Shown: one piece after another, positions 13,895 through 25,248 of the stretch
Position numbering within the stretch: position 1 is the stretch's first letter
Layout of the letters: the number at the start of each line of letters is the position of its first letter
Source: Certhia americana
Taxonomy: Eukaryota; Chordata; Aves; Passeriformes; Certhiidae
Length of the DNA stretch: 64,000 bases
Assembly: GCA_018697195.1 (NCBI GenBank)
Contig: CM031858.1
Span: 88,729,316-88,793,315, forward strand
Reading direction: 5' to 3'
Notes under the pieces: generated by a model
Databases searched by the model: none
The model's input: the letters and a program-made list of their open reading frames with translations, nothing else
Told to the model about the DNA's origin: nothing
Translations under genes and position numbers: made by a program

Positions 13895-14560
13895 TTTTGA
13901 AGCCCACACATGTTTGCAGCTTCCCACCACATCCTGTGGCAATGAGTTCCACCCTTTATTCATGATCTTTGTGGAAAGCATTCTTTCTTGGGATTCATGT
14001 TTTAAACTTGCTAACTTCTCATTTTTTGGTGACTGCTTCCTTTGCTATTAAATAAAGTGAAAACCATTCTTTATTCACTTTCTCAGTACTGTTCATGACT
14101 GGCCTTGGGCTCTGTCACAGTCCTTTTCCTCATTTGTCTCCCTTCCATACGAAAATCCTAAAGCCTTTCTTTTTTCTTTCCTAGTACAGAAACTATTAAA
14201 TACCTTTGATCATCCTGTCACCCTTTTTTTTATCCTTCTATTGCTATCCTGTCATTTTTGAGATGAGATGACTGGAACCATATTCAATATTCAATATGTT
14301 AGGTGGGCAATGGATTTCTTTGGCAGCATTATTGTGTTTCTTCTGCTGTTTTCTGTTCTATTCCTAGTATTTCCTAATATACTGCTTTATTTTCTTTTGA
14401 CAGTTGATGGGGATTTAGGTGACATTTTCATAAGGCTGTAACCAAGCTCTCTTTCCCAACTAGTAGTTAATTTCACTGTGTGTTTATAGATTTCCCAGGG
14501 TACAGGTAGGAGAGCTTAGTCATTTAGCCTTGAAAACCCAGCTAAATTACAAGAGAGGTT
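13895..14560 (-). mobile_element. ancient CR1 LINE fragment
   Basis: Several blocks follow the order of the reverse complement of old amniote CR1 ORF2: the block around GGCAATGAGTTCCACCCTTT, then TTCTTTATTCACTTTCTCAG with GTACTGTTCATGACT, then the block around GAGATGAGATGACTGGAACC, which corresponds to the conserved 'gagatggggtgaccagaact' segment. The copy is heavily mutated, has no useful open frame, and is far older than the CR1 at 29,641-31,750. Its age suggests it predates much of the bird radiation, though I cannot date it here. Confidence 0.7.
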
Positions 14561-15489
14561 GTGCTGTAACTGTGAGATTGTTGATAGAATTTTATACTTG
14601 CTCAGTTCTACTGGCAACTTTTATTCTTCAAAGTTTTGTTAGACCAGAGATTTTTCTCATGTAAGTGAGGCAGTGTGAATGTGTGCCATAGATCTCACCT
14701 TTTTGTTGATTATTTTAACAGAAAACTTATTCAGAAAAGAGTTCCTTCAATGACTTTTAGAGAGGATTTTGTTAATTTTGCCACTCTAAGGCATATCCTG
14801 GCCAAAACCAAGGGAATCCAAACAAATGCATAATCCTCTGCAGTACTGACTTGATGGAGATTTTATCCCACAGTCTTCAATACCAGGCAGAGATGCATAG
14901 CACTTCAATTTTTTCATAGCTGAAATGTGCTACTAGTATCATAATGATTGCTAAAATGAAATTCTGGCACTTAATGAAATCTGGAATTAAATAAATCACT
15001 TCAGGATTGTAAAAACCTAGCTGTGAAAGAACTTTAAATAGTTGTTTCTAAAACAGTGACAGAATAAATATATTGCTGCAAGTTGATCAGTCTCATCTCT
15101 GACTTTAAAAAAATTGCTGTTATATTTCAATGATTGCTGTCAGAAATTCCTTAATGGACCAAAGACACTTGGTATCATACCACAAGTAGACATCTTTTTT
15201 AAATGAGGTTTTCAGCTGTCTCTTTTCATGAAGTGGGAATCATTTTACTTTGTCCTTGTTACCATAACCTTTTGTTTTTAATTTTGTGGCAGCACTACAG
15301 TACAGAATGTAAAGGTCTAGGAAGTTTTCCTGTTAATGCAGTTTTCTCTGAGCAACATTTCTCCTCCTCACTAATTATGTTTAGTCCTATGTGTTATAGG
15401 CAGAGTTTTATTAGTATGGATTTTATAGCTCCATTCCAGCCTGAGTCATGTGGCTCTTGGAAAGATTAACAATGGAAAAATTATTTCAT

Positions 15490-15880
15490 ATTGGTGATGG
15501 GCCTACTTTAGCCAGAAGCTAGACAACCATCCACCAAGTCTCTCACTTACTCTTCTCAGCAGAACATGGGGAGAAAATAAGATAGAAAATCTTACAGATT
15601 GGAATAAAGACAAGAAGATAATTCACTGATTGACATCATAGACAAAACAAAATGACTTGGGGGAAATTAATTTAATATTTTGTCAACTAAAAATAGCATA
15701 AGAAAGTGAGAAACAAAGACAACACTAAACCCACTTTCCCTCTAACGCTTCTTTTTCATAGGCTCAACTCCACTCCGTAATTCCCAATTCCCCTGACCCC
15801 TTCCACCACAGCCTATGTAGATGGAAGAACTGGTGCCGGTCTTTCAGTTTCATTTTCATTTGGAGAGTTAGAGGGCTTCT
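15490..15880 (-). mobile_element. ERVL-type LTR remnant (avian), second copy
   Basis: The blocks AAGATAATTCACTGATTGAC, then GACTTGGGGGAAATTAATTT with AATATTTTGTC, then GCTCAACTCCACTCCGTAAT reproduce the order of the reverse complement of the same avian ERVL-type LTR. On the minus strand the LTR reads toward lower coordinates. The element is diverged and contains small deletions. It is about 3.5 kb from the similarly oriented remnant at 11,900, but the intervening DNA is CR1 and unique sequence, not a proviral interior, so I treat them as two separate solo-LTR remnants. Confidence 0.75.
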
Positions 15881-16444
15881 TGATACAGTCAACTCCCCTA
15901 TCTGTTAAGGACAGTAGAAAATTACAAAGCTAGACTTTAATGCAAAATAATGTTTGAGTACAAAGGGATAGTCTCAGCTACTAGACCACAAATCAGGAGG
16001 CCAAATACATTTACTAGTCTAAAAGAGAACAAATGAACTCTTAGTAATTTGTTTGAAAGACATTTAGGGGAATGATTTTCTGTGCTTGTTTTGGAAAGTC
16101 ATTTACTCCAGTATATTGTTTTTTAACAAGAAAGGAGACAGACTTATTTCATTTTTACTATTCTCTGTCAACTGTAAGAGCTTGGAAATGTACGTATGCA
16201 AGACAATAAATTATATAATTATTCTTCTCATTGTTCTGACTCCGTATGCACTCCAGGAAGTTTGATCTGAGAAATTCAACTTCTGGAAGCCCATAAAATC
16301 CCTGCAAATCCAGTGGAGAAATAAAAACATATTTTATGAATTAATAACCTTATACAATGGGAAAGTAATATATGTTGGACAAGTTTTGGTTTAGTATTTG
16401 ATAGGTGACAAAATTACTAAATCCTTGTTTCTTTTCCTTTTCAG

Positions 16445-16530
16445 AGCATACTCAACAATTTTAGATATCTTGACACTGCAAAAGCTGACCACCGACTGGA
16501 GGTTTTTAAATATCAGTGCTCTTCTGACAA
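16445..16530 (+). other. candidate internal exon, unidentified gene
   Basis: A polypyrimidine tract (TTTCTTTTCCTTTTCAG) immediately precedes the segment, and a consensus donor GTAAGT follows at 16,531. The 86-bp segment is open in the frame starting at its first base, giving 28 codons plus 2 bases. The translation begins SILNNFRYLDTAKADHRL and looks like ordinary soluble protein. A second frame (+1) is also open, which weakens the argument. I do not recognise the protein and found no certain partner exons nearby. Acceptor-donor pairs this good do arise by chance in tens of kilobases, so this is a candidate only. Confidence 0.3.
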
Positions 16531-17209
16531 GTAAGTTCTTAATTCTCTATTTATTTTTTTTTCTCTCTGGTATTCCTGACTTGTATTTTATTCTTGTATT
16601 TATTATATGGACTATCATATTCATTTTCTCGGCCAAGTAAACATGAGTGCAAAATGAATAGTATGGAACTGCTCTTAAATTTCCCACCTAGAATGGAACC
16701 TATTAATATTACAGATAGAGCAGAGATAAAGCACTGACTCAACTCATTATCCCAACTTGCAGAGGCAATAAAACTGCAGTCATATCTCTGGATGTTTTGT
16801 GAAACTGTTTTCCTGGTAAAATATTTTTCAGATGTAAAAATTAAGCTATTTAAATATTTGTTATGTTCTTGCTGGACTTAAGGAAAGGAAGAATTTGGAA
16901 GCTGCTGGAAATAACAGTGTCTGAGGATAGCATCTACAGTTAGAGGAAAGAGTATTAGAAGAAATGGGAAGGATTGGGAAAAGTAGAGACTGGAAAAAAA
17001 TAGGCATTTGAATGAGAAGGATGAAGATCCTTACTAAGAGGAATAGAAAAGAAAGTTCCTTTCTGTTCAGGATTTGTTGAGGGGGAGCTTCAGGACTTAT
17101 TAAAATTTTAGTTTTCCTGTGCATAAAGTTTAAATTTCATAAGAGACTGCATTTTAAAACACAAAGTTATTCCAAACAATTCAGTTCACTTACCCTAACT
17201 TCTTAAGAA

Positions 17210-17251
17210 GAGATCTTGTATGTCCAGAGAGAGATCTTATATGTCCAGAGA
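17210..17251. repeat. 21-bp tandem duplication
   Basis: Two head-to-tail copies of a 21-bp unit (GAGATCTTGTATGTCCAGAGA), differing at one base. This is a recent local duplication with no obvious function. Confidence 0.95.
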
Positions 17252-20090
17252 CTGCTGCTCCAAAATACCAATGGAGATTCTCATAGCACTACTAAATTTC
17301 ATCTTTCTTCCTATTTTCATAAAATTACTGTAAATACTATGTTATTTTCTACTTCGAATATATTTCACTTATTTCACTTCAGTGTATCCGGTAGATTTTA
17401 TGAAATGCAGTGCCTAGTTGCAGATTGGTTCAGTTTTGACAGTCATGTTTTATTACTCTGTGGATGATTGGTATTGAAATTGAAAATAATTTCTTTCTGT
17501 TTTGCCACTGCATATTTTTGAGATGAAGAAGAGAATACATTGAACTTAGTTCATACAGCATCAAATATTTCACAACCTTATATATCATAATTAAGCACAG
17601 TTAGCTACCAGAAGTCTCCAAAACAAAAGTCTTCTGATGTATTATTTCCTATAAATGAAGAAAAAGTGGTATAAAGAATATGCTCTATTTAATAACTGCC
17701 CATAAGAAAAAAAATCTTTGGATTAATATTTATAAGAAAAGCTTTCTTCTTTCTTATTGCTTGTTTGGTTGCTATCCAGGCATTTTAGCTATAAGCCCAA
17801 AACCAAACCTCTGAGTCTTATTTGGGGTCTTAAAAGATCCCAGGGCCATGGCTTCTATTTCTCTCTTCCTGGGAAGCAGAAGTACTGAATATATCACATG
17901 TTACTAAGTGTCTACCTGTCTGCACTTTGGTGTGGTTCACTTTCCTATTTGGGTCAGAACACGTCAGAGATGTGGGTAACAATATGAGCTCCCATATCTA
18001 CTTAAGTGACCATTCAGTTGTATTTTGCTAAGAGGACAGAGAGGCTGGAGCCAGCAGCTTCCATTCTTCTTGGATTTGTCTGTGAGATGCAGTTTTGAAG
18101 CTCTGTCCTGTTTACCATGAAAAGCAGACCATAAGTAGGATGAGGCTGTTTGACACAATGAATCCAAGCTTAATGATTGAATTACTGAATCTCTGTGGCA
18201 TTAAGCATGTCAGGACTGTGCACAAAACCGATTGATTGGTTCATCAACCCAGGAAATAAATAATAAATTGTGAGTCAATCTGAATGTAGACAATGGAGGG
18301 TTCAATTTTGAGATGAATCAGGGGGGGCAAGTTCCAAGGAAGAAGCTCCATTTCTGCTTAGACAAATTAATTTATTTTCATTAACAAAATTGTGTTTTGA
18401 GACAAATGCTACAAAAGCAAAGGAGAAAGATAGGCATATACCCACAGGTGAAGTAGTGGTGGTCACATCTTTTATTTTGTAGTACAGCATTGCAATAGTT
18501 GCAGGGTAAATCCCCTCTTCTACTAAATAATATTGGAACACAAATCCCTCACCTCTGATCACAGTACCTATCAGCTTCCTTGGTTCTACGGTATCCCCAG
18601 TAAAGTATTCATTGGAGTTTACTTCAAACTATTTAGTGTTCTCATAAAACATTATCCCAATGTCAATGGAGCACATGCTAAATGAAATATCATAGAAAAT
18701 AGTTGGCAAGAGGAGTCATCATTGAGGGAGAGTTTTTGCCAAAGATCGCAGCAAGGTTCACAAATAGATGTTTTCAGTGTTTAGCAGACAACCTGGAAGC
18801 CAACAGAATACCCTTGTCAATGGAATTTGCAAATGATACTAATAGTCCAGACCACTTACTCTATCAAGCAACCTGGGTTGCTTGGTAACCTCAGCCCATC
18901 TGTGTATAGCAACATACTGAATTTAGGGCTGAGGAGTACTAGCTTCATCAAGAGAAAGAGGAATTGTGTTCTAAGGGGTCCTAACCTTTGAGTGAAATAT
19001 TTTGGGAATCACAGCAGATAAGTAACTTCACTGAAAAAATTGATAACATAGAACAGGGGTTGTTGCTTTCCTTGTGAGTCTGGCTTTGGTGAGACTGATA
19101 CCAGTAGGCTGTTTTGGTGCCTCTGCCTTAAGAAAGAGTGCTGTAAAAACATAGAGGGTCAGAAGAAATTATCACTCTTTCTTCTGTGCATTTGCTTTGT
19201 AATTTGTTTTCTGGAAAAGGGTTTGTTCCCCACAGTTGATATTATTAAAGTATTCTGGCTTTCTGCCAAAGCAGTAAATAATACTTGACCTCCCTAGTTT
19301 GATAATCTAGACTGGGAAGTACAGTGTTACCCACAAAAAAATGGGGTTAACCTCCTTTTACATCATCTTCTCCCTGCTTACTGTATTGTTGAGTGGCAGC
19401 ATAATTCCTTAGTAGACAAAATAATGATGGGAGGAAAGTCTTTGATCACTATAATCAGTCCTGTTCCACTGTTGTGTGAATATCATATGACAGATTATTC
19501 TGACTGCTACTTTGTTTACATTAGGTACTTATATTAGTAAAAGTGGACCTATATTGTCACATTTAGAGAATTGCATAAAAGTTCCTGATATATTTATTCA
19601 GATTCTTGATATTTTCTTTCTATTTTCTTAGAAACCAATGAACGATATTCCACATTTTTGTGTTTATTTATTTATTACATATATTAAGGTGTTTTATTAG
19701 TCAAATTAGCCATTCTTTGTACTGAGTAAACAGGTCAGTGTGGTTTTTTTCTGTGCCTTGCAAGATTTTAGAATTAGCAGATTTCAGTCTCTGCCATGGA
19801 GCTTTTCCCTACTGTAGAAAGTAAGATTTTCTACCTTTAATACCTCTCAAGAGATAGCTCTGCATGAACTAGATATTGCATAAAGCTAACCTGAATAAAG
19901 TGAAGAAAATACCATCAAACTTGGACTAAACACTTCTGTCAGAGGGCGTTTTCTCCAGTCACTTAAACTCTCCCAGCTCAGTGGTTTGATGGTCAGCAAA
20001 TATTTACCAACAGACACATAATACTTGAATACTGCATGTTATTTAATGTAAATCCAGACATTGAATTTTTGAAGTTTGGCAGTACATGGT

Positions 20091-20200
20091 TAAAAATTAA
20101 TTTTTAATTTTAAATTAATTCACTTGAAATGAAAGGATAATTTTAAATAAAAATATATATTTAAATTAAAAAAAAATGCACCTATTAAAAAAAAATACAA
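20091..20200. repeat. AT-rich low-complexity block with palindrome
   Basis: The block begins with an exact 18-bp palindrome (TTAAAAATTAATTTTTAA) and continues as nearly pure A/T to about 20,200, including two A9 tracts. It is low-complexity DNA and could form a cruciform or an easily unwound region, but no function is indicated. Confidence 0.85.
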
Positions 20201-22630
20201 ACAGCAGTTTCAGCAAAATCCCTTCTTGTATTAAAAAATTATGCATGACTTCCTATTCAGGCTGCCTGCAGGACAATGGAAAATGAAGCAAGCAGCTCTA
20301 CTTTGCATGGCTATTTGGAAACCCTTGAGATGTTAGAGAAGTGAAACAGTGGCTTGCCTAAGGCAACAACTGTGTTAAACTTAGGTGTTGATTTGTTTAT
20401 TTGATAAGGTAACAAAAAGGTAAAATACTAAATTAATTACCTTAGTGAAAAATAAACAAAATTATTACCTTAAAGAAAACCAATATTATTTCATATTTAA
20501 GGAATTTCAGAACCAGATTCAATGGACACCGAGATATAAAAGGGACATAGATTTTTTTTTCAACTTTTAAAGACAAGATAGCATCCAGACAAATATATTT
20601 GAGTTCTGTTCTGTAGTTATTCAATATGAATGAAAAAGAAGCTAAATGTCTATTTGAGCATTCTTTTTTCCTAGAAATGCACCTTGAATCTTAGGCACTA
20701 CTCCAGCTCCCTAATGTAAAATTCTGTTCAAATGAGTGTAATGGATTTAGTTTCCAATATCTTTTCTCAGATTTTTAGCAGGATTTCTGCAGTAGAAGCC
20801 AAATCATACTGAATTCTTTGTTGAGGAAAAAGGCACAGGAAAAATCAGATGAGTGTAGAAAGACTATAAATAAAAAACATTAGCCTCTGACCCAACAATT
20901 GTCCAGAAACAAGTGCAATTATGTAGACAAATGATCACAATCTCCTTTCCCCACAGTGTGGCAATTGCTCGGCATAGAGCAGCGCTGAATAGATAGATGT
21001 GCTTTTGACATCAGCAGGATGGAATATGCCTGCCCACAGTGAGATAGAGCAGTCATTGACTGGGCTGACAGCTATAACAAATAAAGATCTTGGCTCAACA
21101 GGAGACGTTGAGCACCTGTGACACCTGTCTTTGCTAATTCAGATTTTTGCAGTTGAATGCAAGAATGAATATGAAGGGTCAAAATCACCTGGTGGGGGGG
21201 TGGGCAGCAGAGGGGATGTCTGAATGAGGAAATCAGTTTTAGGGAGCTTCTAATCAGTCAAGAAATGCCAGTGACACCAGACACAAAAAAACCCCAAAAC
21301 TTCAGATTTCAAGTTGTATTCAGGGATAACGTGTCCCCTCAAGATTTTGTGCTGGAGCAGGCACTGCCTGCCTTTGCCACCTGATGCTGAACCCACTCCC
21401 TGCAGCAGTGGAAGCTCTTTGCAGCCCTCCCTTCCTCCCCAGAAACATGCCTGTGGCCCCAGGCCTCATCCTGATCCCTCAAGGGGACCCTTTGATAAGT
21501 GTGTAAGCCCCACTTTGAAGGGGTGTGCTCGTGGGTGCAGGGGTGGTCATTGCAACAGGAGGAGTTAAGTGGGCAGGTCCTGCTGGGATGTTGGGTGCTG
21601 TAGTCACTGCTCGCATCCTCATGGCTTCTCATTCCTCGAAAATCCCATGAACACAGATCTAACTTCTGGCATCTGATGGGGGGTCCTAAGTTTAGTCATG
21701 CCATCTTCTCACACTCTTCCAGCTAACACAGAAGAGGAGTACTTGGAGGGCAAGACCTTGAGGGATTCTGATCCTTTTAAGACTGGAGTGAGCCTTCCAA
21801 CATGTCTAGGTTTCTTTATGTTGTTGTCCAAAAGCAGCGATTCTCCAGAACTGGGAGCTTTGGCTTAGCACCTAAATATAAGCAAGATCACTGTGAACTT
21901 CAGTCTCCATTCCAGTAGGGGAAGAGTGGCCTCATCTCCTTACAGCTGCACATGCAGGCTGCTGCTCTGCTTCTGCTCTCCAGCAGGCAGAGGCAGCTGA
22001 GCCTTCCAGGTTTGGGCTCTCCCAGCATTGCTCCCATGGGCACAAATCATGGATGCCCCAGCAGCAGCCCTTCCAGTGAGCACAGGATTCTGGGCTGTAA
22101 GGGTCTGCAGGGTCAGCACGCCTGTCCCAGCACTTTGGCTGAAGAACAGTGCTGGAGCACTCACAAGATTAAAAATAGAAGAAATCGATGTCACTGCAGC
22201 TGGGATCCCTGGGGCTATGGAGTATGTCTGGGACACCCTGCCCACAGTAGCTCCTCATGCGGCTCTGGCAAAGGGCTGCAAATTCCTGACAGACCAAAGA
22301 ATTTGGGGCAGAGACTGAGTGTTTAGCATCTTTATAATCAGGAGTGCCTCTTTCAAAGTATGATTCCCCCATTCTGATAGGACAGGGCAGGTTCAATCCA
22401 GGTTAAGTGTAGTTTGGCTAAATGCAGTCCTGTGTAACTCAACATGCATAGTATTTTTGTATTGTAGTAGCAATAACCAGTTAAAAGATAACACTTAATA
22501 TGTAGATACAGACACATTATTTGCCTGTCTTGTCAGGGTAGAAATGAGCAAAAAGCAAGAAATACATTTCATTAGGAAGGAACTAAGCCATATAATTATC
22601 CTAAGAAAATTATCTTTGTCTTTATTTTTC

Positions 22631-22645
22631 TTTTTTTTTTTTTTT
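22631..22645. repeat. T15 homopolymer
   Basis: An uninterrupted T run inside a wider pyrimidine-rich stretch. No adjoining retroposon body is recognised. Confidence 0.85.
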
Positions 22646-23839
22646 CCTAATATTCTTGCTATTCATCGAGATTTATATATCAAATAGAAGAGCAGAGCAT
22701 CTGTCTTCTGGCCTATCAACTTCATCAGGCTTGGGGAGTAAGAGGCAAAAAAGAAAAGAAAATATGTGAGAGTAATAGTATGAATTATTTTATGCTGCCA
22801 TATGGAGTTCAACTGGGTTAAAAAAAATTAAAAAAAAAAAAAAGGGAAATCTCCATTTCAATGCAATTTGTTTTATAATAGAAACTTTCCTTTTCTTCAT
22901 CCTTCTACTTCCAGAAGGGTCTTATTCAGTGTATTCAATGCTATCTGAAAGGTCACTGTTGTCCTACGAGAGAGACCTCCCTCCCTTTCCCCTCACTCCT
23001 GGATGCTGTGAATAGAGCTCTGTTTCTCTGAGGCTGAGATCCATCAGTGGGAAGTTGCACTGGGAGCAGCTGGGTATTGCCCTCCAGTCCTGGGGGTCAA
23101 GTGTGTCACCCTGGGGTGCTGCAGAAATTGTGGGAGGAGAGAGATGGGCAACCCCACCAAGTCCTAATGGCTCCGGCCCTACAGCACTCAGCATCCTGAC
23201 CGCTCTTCCACTGCACTGTGCCTTTAATTTAAATTAATTCAGTCTATGTGATAAATAGTTCCCTAGATAGGTAATCTTAATTTTATATTAATTATCTTAG
23301 TCTAGGCATTGGAGTGAAACTCAAGTCCATGTGAATAATGTTCTGGGCTTTTTTTCTGTGCTATTGGGAGAGGACATGCAGGAAGGCTGTTGCCATTCCA
23401 ACTTGTGCTGTAAAGAAATAAGAGACTAATTTACCAGTATGTAGTGGAGACAGGACTCTACTTGGTGATTTCATTGGTTTAGGATCAGACACCTTTGGCT
23501 GCACTGGATAGTTTGAGTCAGAGTAGAAAAAAGAGCAGCAAGCCCAACAGTTGAAGAGGATTTGAGCTCTAGTAGGAGGAAAGCACAGTCTCAGGCCCCC
23601 TGGCAGAGACACATTTATGGAGAGATGGCCTGTACTTGACGAAGTGGCTGTGAGGGCATAAAGGGACTTTTTTCTGCTTGTATTTTCATACTTCCTAAAT
23701 TAAACTGTGCCTATGAGCCTTTACAAGATCCTTCTTTCTCTTCACTTGCTTATAAAAAACTCAGAGTGGCTCCAAGTTCTTGCTATTAATAGGAAACAGT
23801 AAAGATATTTGAAGAAAAGAAACAAGAAAGACTTATTAC

Positions 23840-24013
23840 CTGCAGGTAAAAGCTCTGAGGGAATAGGATATAAACAGCACAGAAGAAATCTTTGGAGAGT
23901 CTACCTGCTAGTGCTTGGCATGCTTTTATTCGGTGTATGCAAAAGGAGATTTGGGGCAAAGCTGAAAACACTCGAGACATAGCAGAGGGTGCACATGAAA
24001 CATCAGGCAACTC
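23840..24013 (-). other. weak candidate exon on the minus strand
   Basis: Read on the minus strand, a pyrimidine-rich acceptor (CTTTTCTAATTTTGACAG) precedes a 174-bp segment that is open for exactly 58 codons and ends in CTGCAG followed by GTAATA. The translation starts ELPDVSCAPSAMSRVF. It is cysteine-rich, matches nothing I know, and the donor is only moderate. A 58-codon open frame is not rare, so chance is the leading explanation. Confidence 0.15.
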
Positions 24014-25231
24014 CTGTCAAAATTAGAAAAGTTTCTGTGGAAAAAGGAATAAGAGTAGATAAATACTGTTTTGCAAAACAGCTACATCAGTTTAATTGTA
24101 GGCTTTCAAAACATCTAACCTCAAATAGACAAGGAGCTTCAGAGGTTTCAGTCTGACGATTTGAAAGTATGATAAAGTTGCAAACAATCTGTTAATTTTG
24201 GCTTAACTGTACTCTTTTTTATCCTTAATAATTGGTAATACTTTCCATGTATTGCCACAGAAAAGAACAGAGTAGAGACTCCTAAAACGTGACTCCTGTA
24301 AGGCAGTGAGAGTGCACATATCAAAATGACCCGAAAGGGACTAGATCAGTCCCCAGCAAATTAAGAATGTGTATTCACTATGCTTTTAATAATGATAGTA
24401 TGTTTTATAACACTGCATTTAAGCAATTTTTATTTCAGTCTTATGGAGCAAAGAGTGCAATCACTGAGATTTAACTTTTAAATAGTGGATTTAATTGACA
24501 CTGCTTGAAGAATATTCACAGCCCTTCAATAGTTGGTATTTTCTCTCCCCTTATCCTACATGATTGTTTTAATTTAAACTAGCTCCCTGCTTTGTGTGTA
24601 GAATTACTGACAAAAATATGTCTTTCTTCAGCAAATGATTAGCTAAATCACCCTTTTATTTACAAGCAGCACTGTGTCCCTGTGCCCTAAATCTTGCTAG
24701 TTGGAAGAGTGGGAGGGGAAGCAATTTAATTAACTTAACTTTATTGACACACTGGAGCTGTTGTTTAATAGCATGGCTCCTTGGAGTGTAGTGCAGGTAA
24801 ATTGAATGAATGCCACAGAATATCACTTCCCTGCATTGCATATTTCAAACCTCTGCCAGGCAGTTTGGGATGAGCAGCCAATCCGGAGAAAGGTTTTTCC
24901 AGCCTTGCTGGTGTGGCTGGCATTTCCCGTTGTGCTGCGAACGAGGTGCTGAGTGTTACCCATGCGTTCCTCTGAGTCTATTGAGAGGGTAACTCTGGGA
25001 CTGTGCGTTGTGATCAGCTGCTGCATTTGGAAGGCAACTTTGTGGATTGGCTCTTTAGCCATGCATCCAAAAATGCTTTTCCGTGAAGGAGGAAAACCAG
25101 CGTGTGAGTCTGAATGAAAGTGCTGTGAGTAAACTATTTAATACTAAAACCTTGATACACTCATTCTGCATAAAAAATCAGACTCTAGAAGGATAACTGG
25201 AGCTGCACTTTTTATTAAATACTTGAGTATT

Positions 25232-25248
25232 AAAAAAAAAAAAAAAAA
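25232..25248. repeat. A17 homopolymer
   Basis: An uninterrupted A run. I see no retroposon body upstream that would make it a poly(A) tail. Confidence 0.9.

Noticed and set aside
18740..18850. Possible CR1 reverse-transcriptase remnant (AATTTGCAAATGATACT)
   Set aside because: Only one short block resembles the FADDT coding motif. Flanking CR1 order is not visible, so it is not called.
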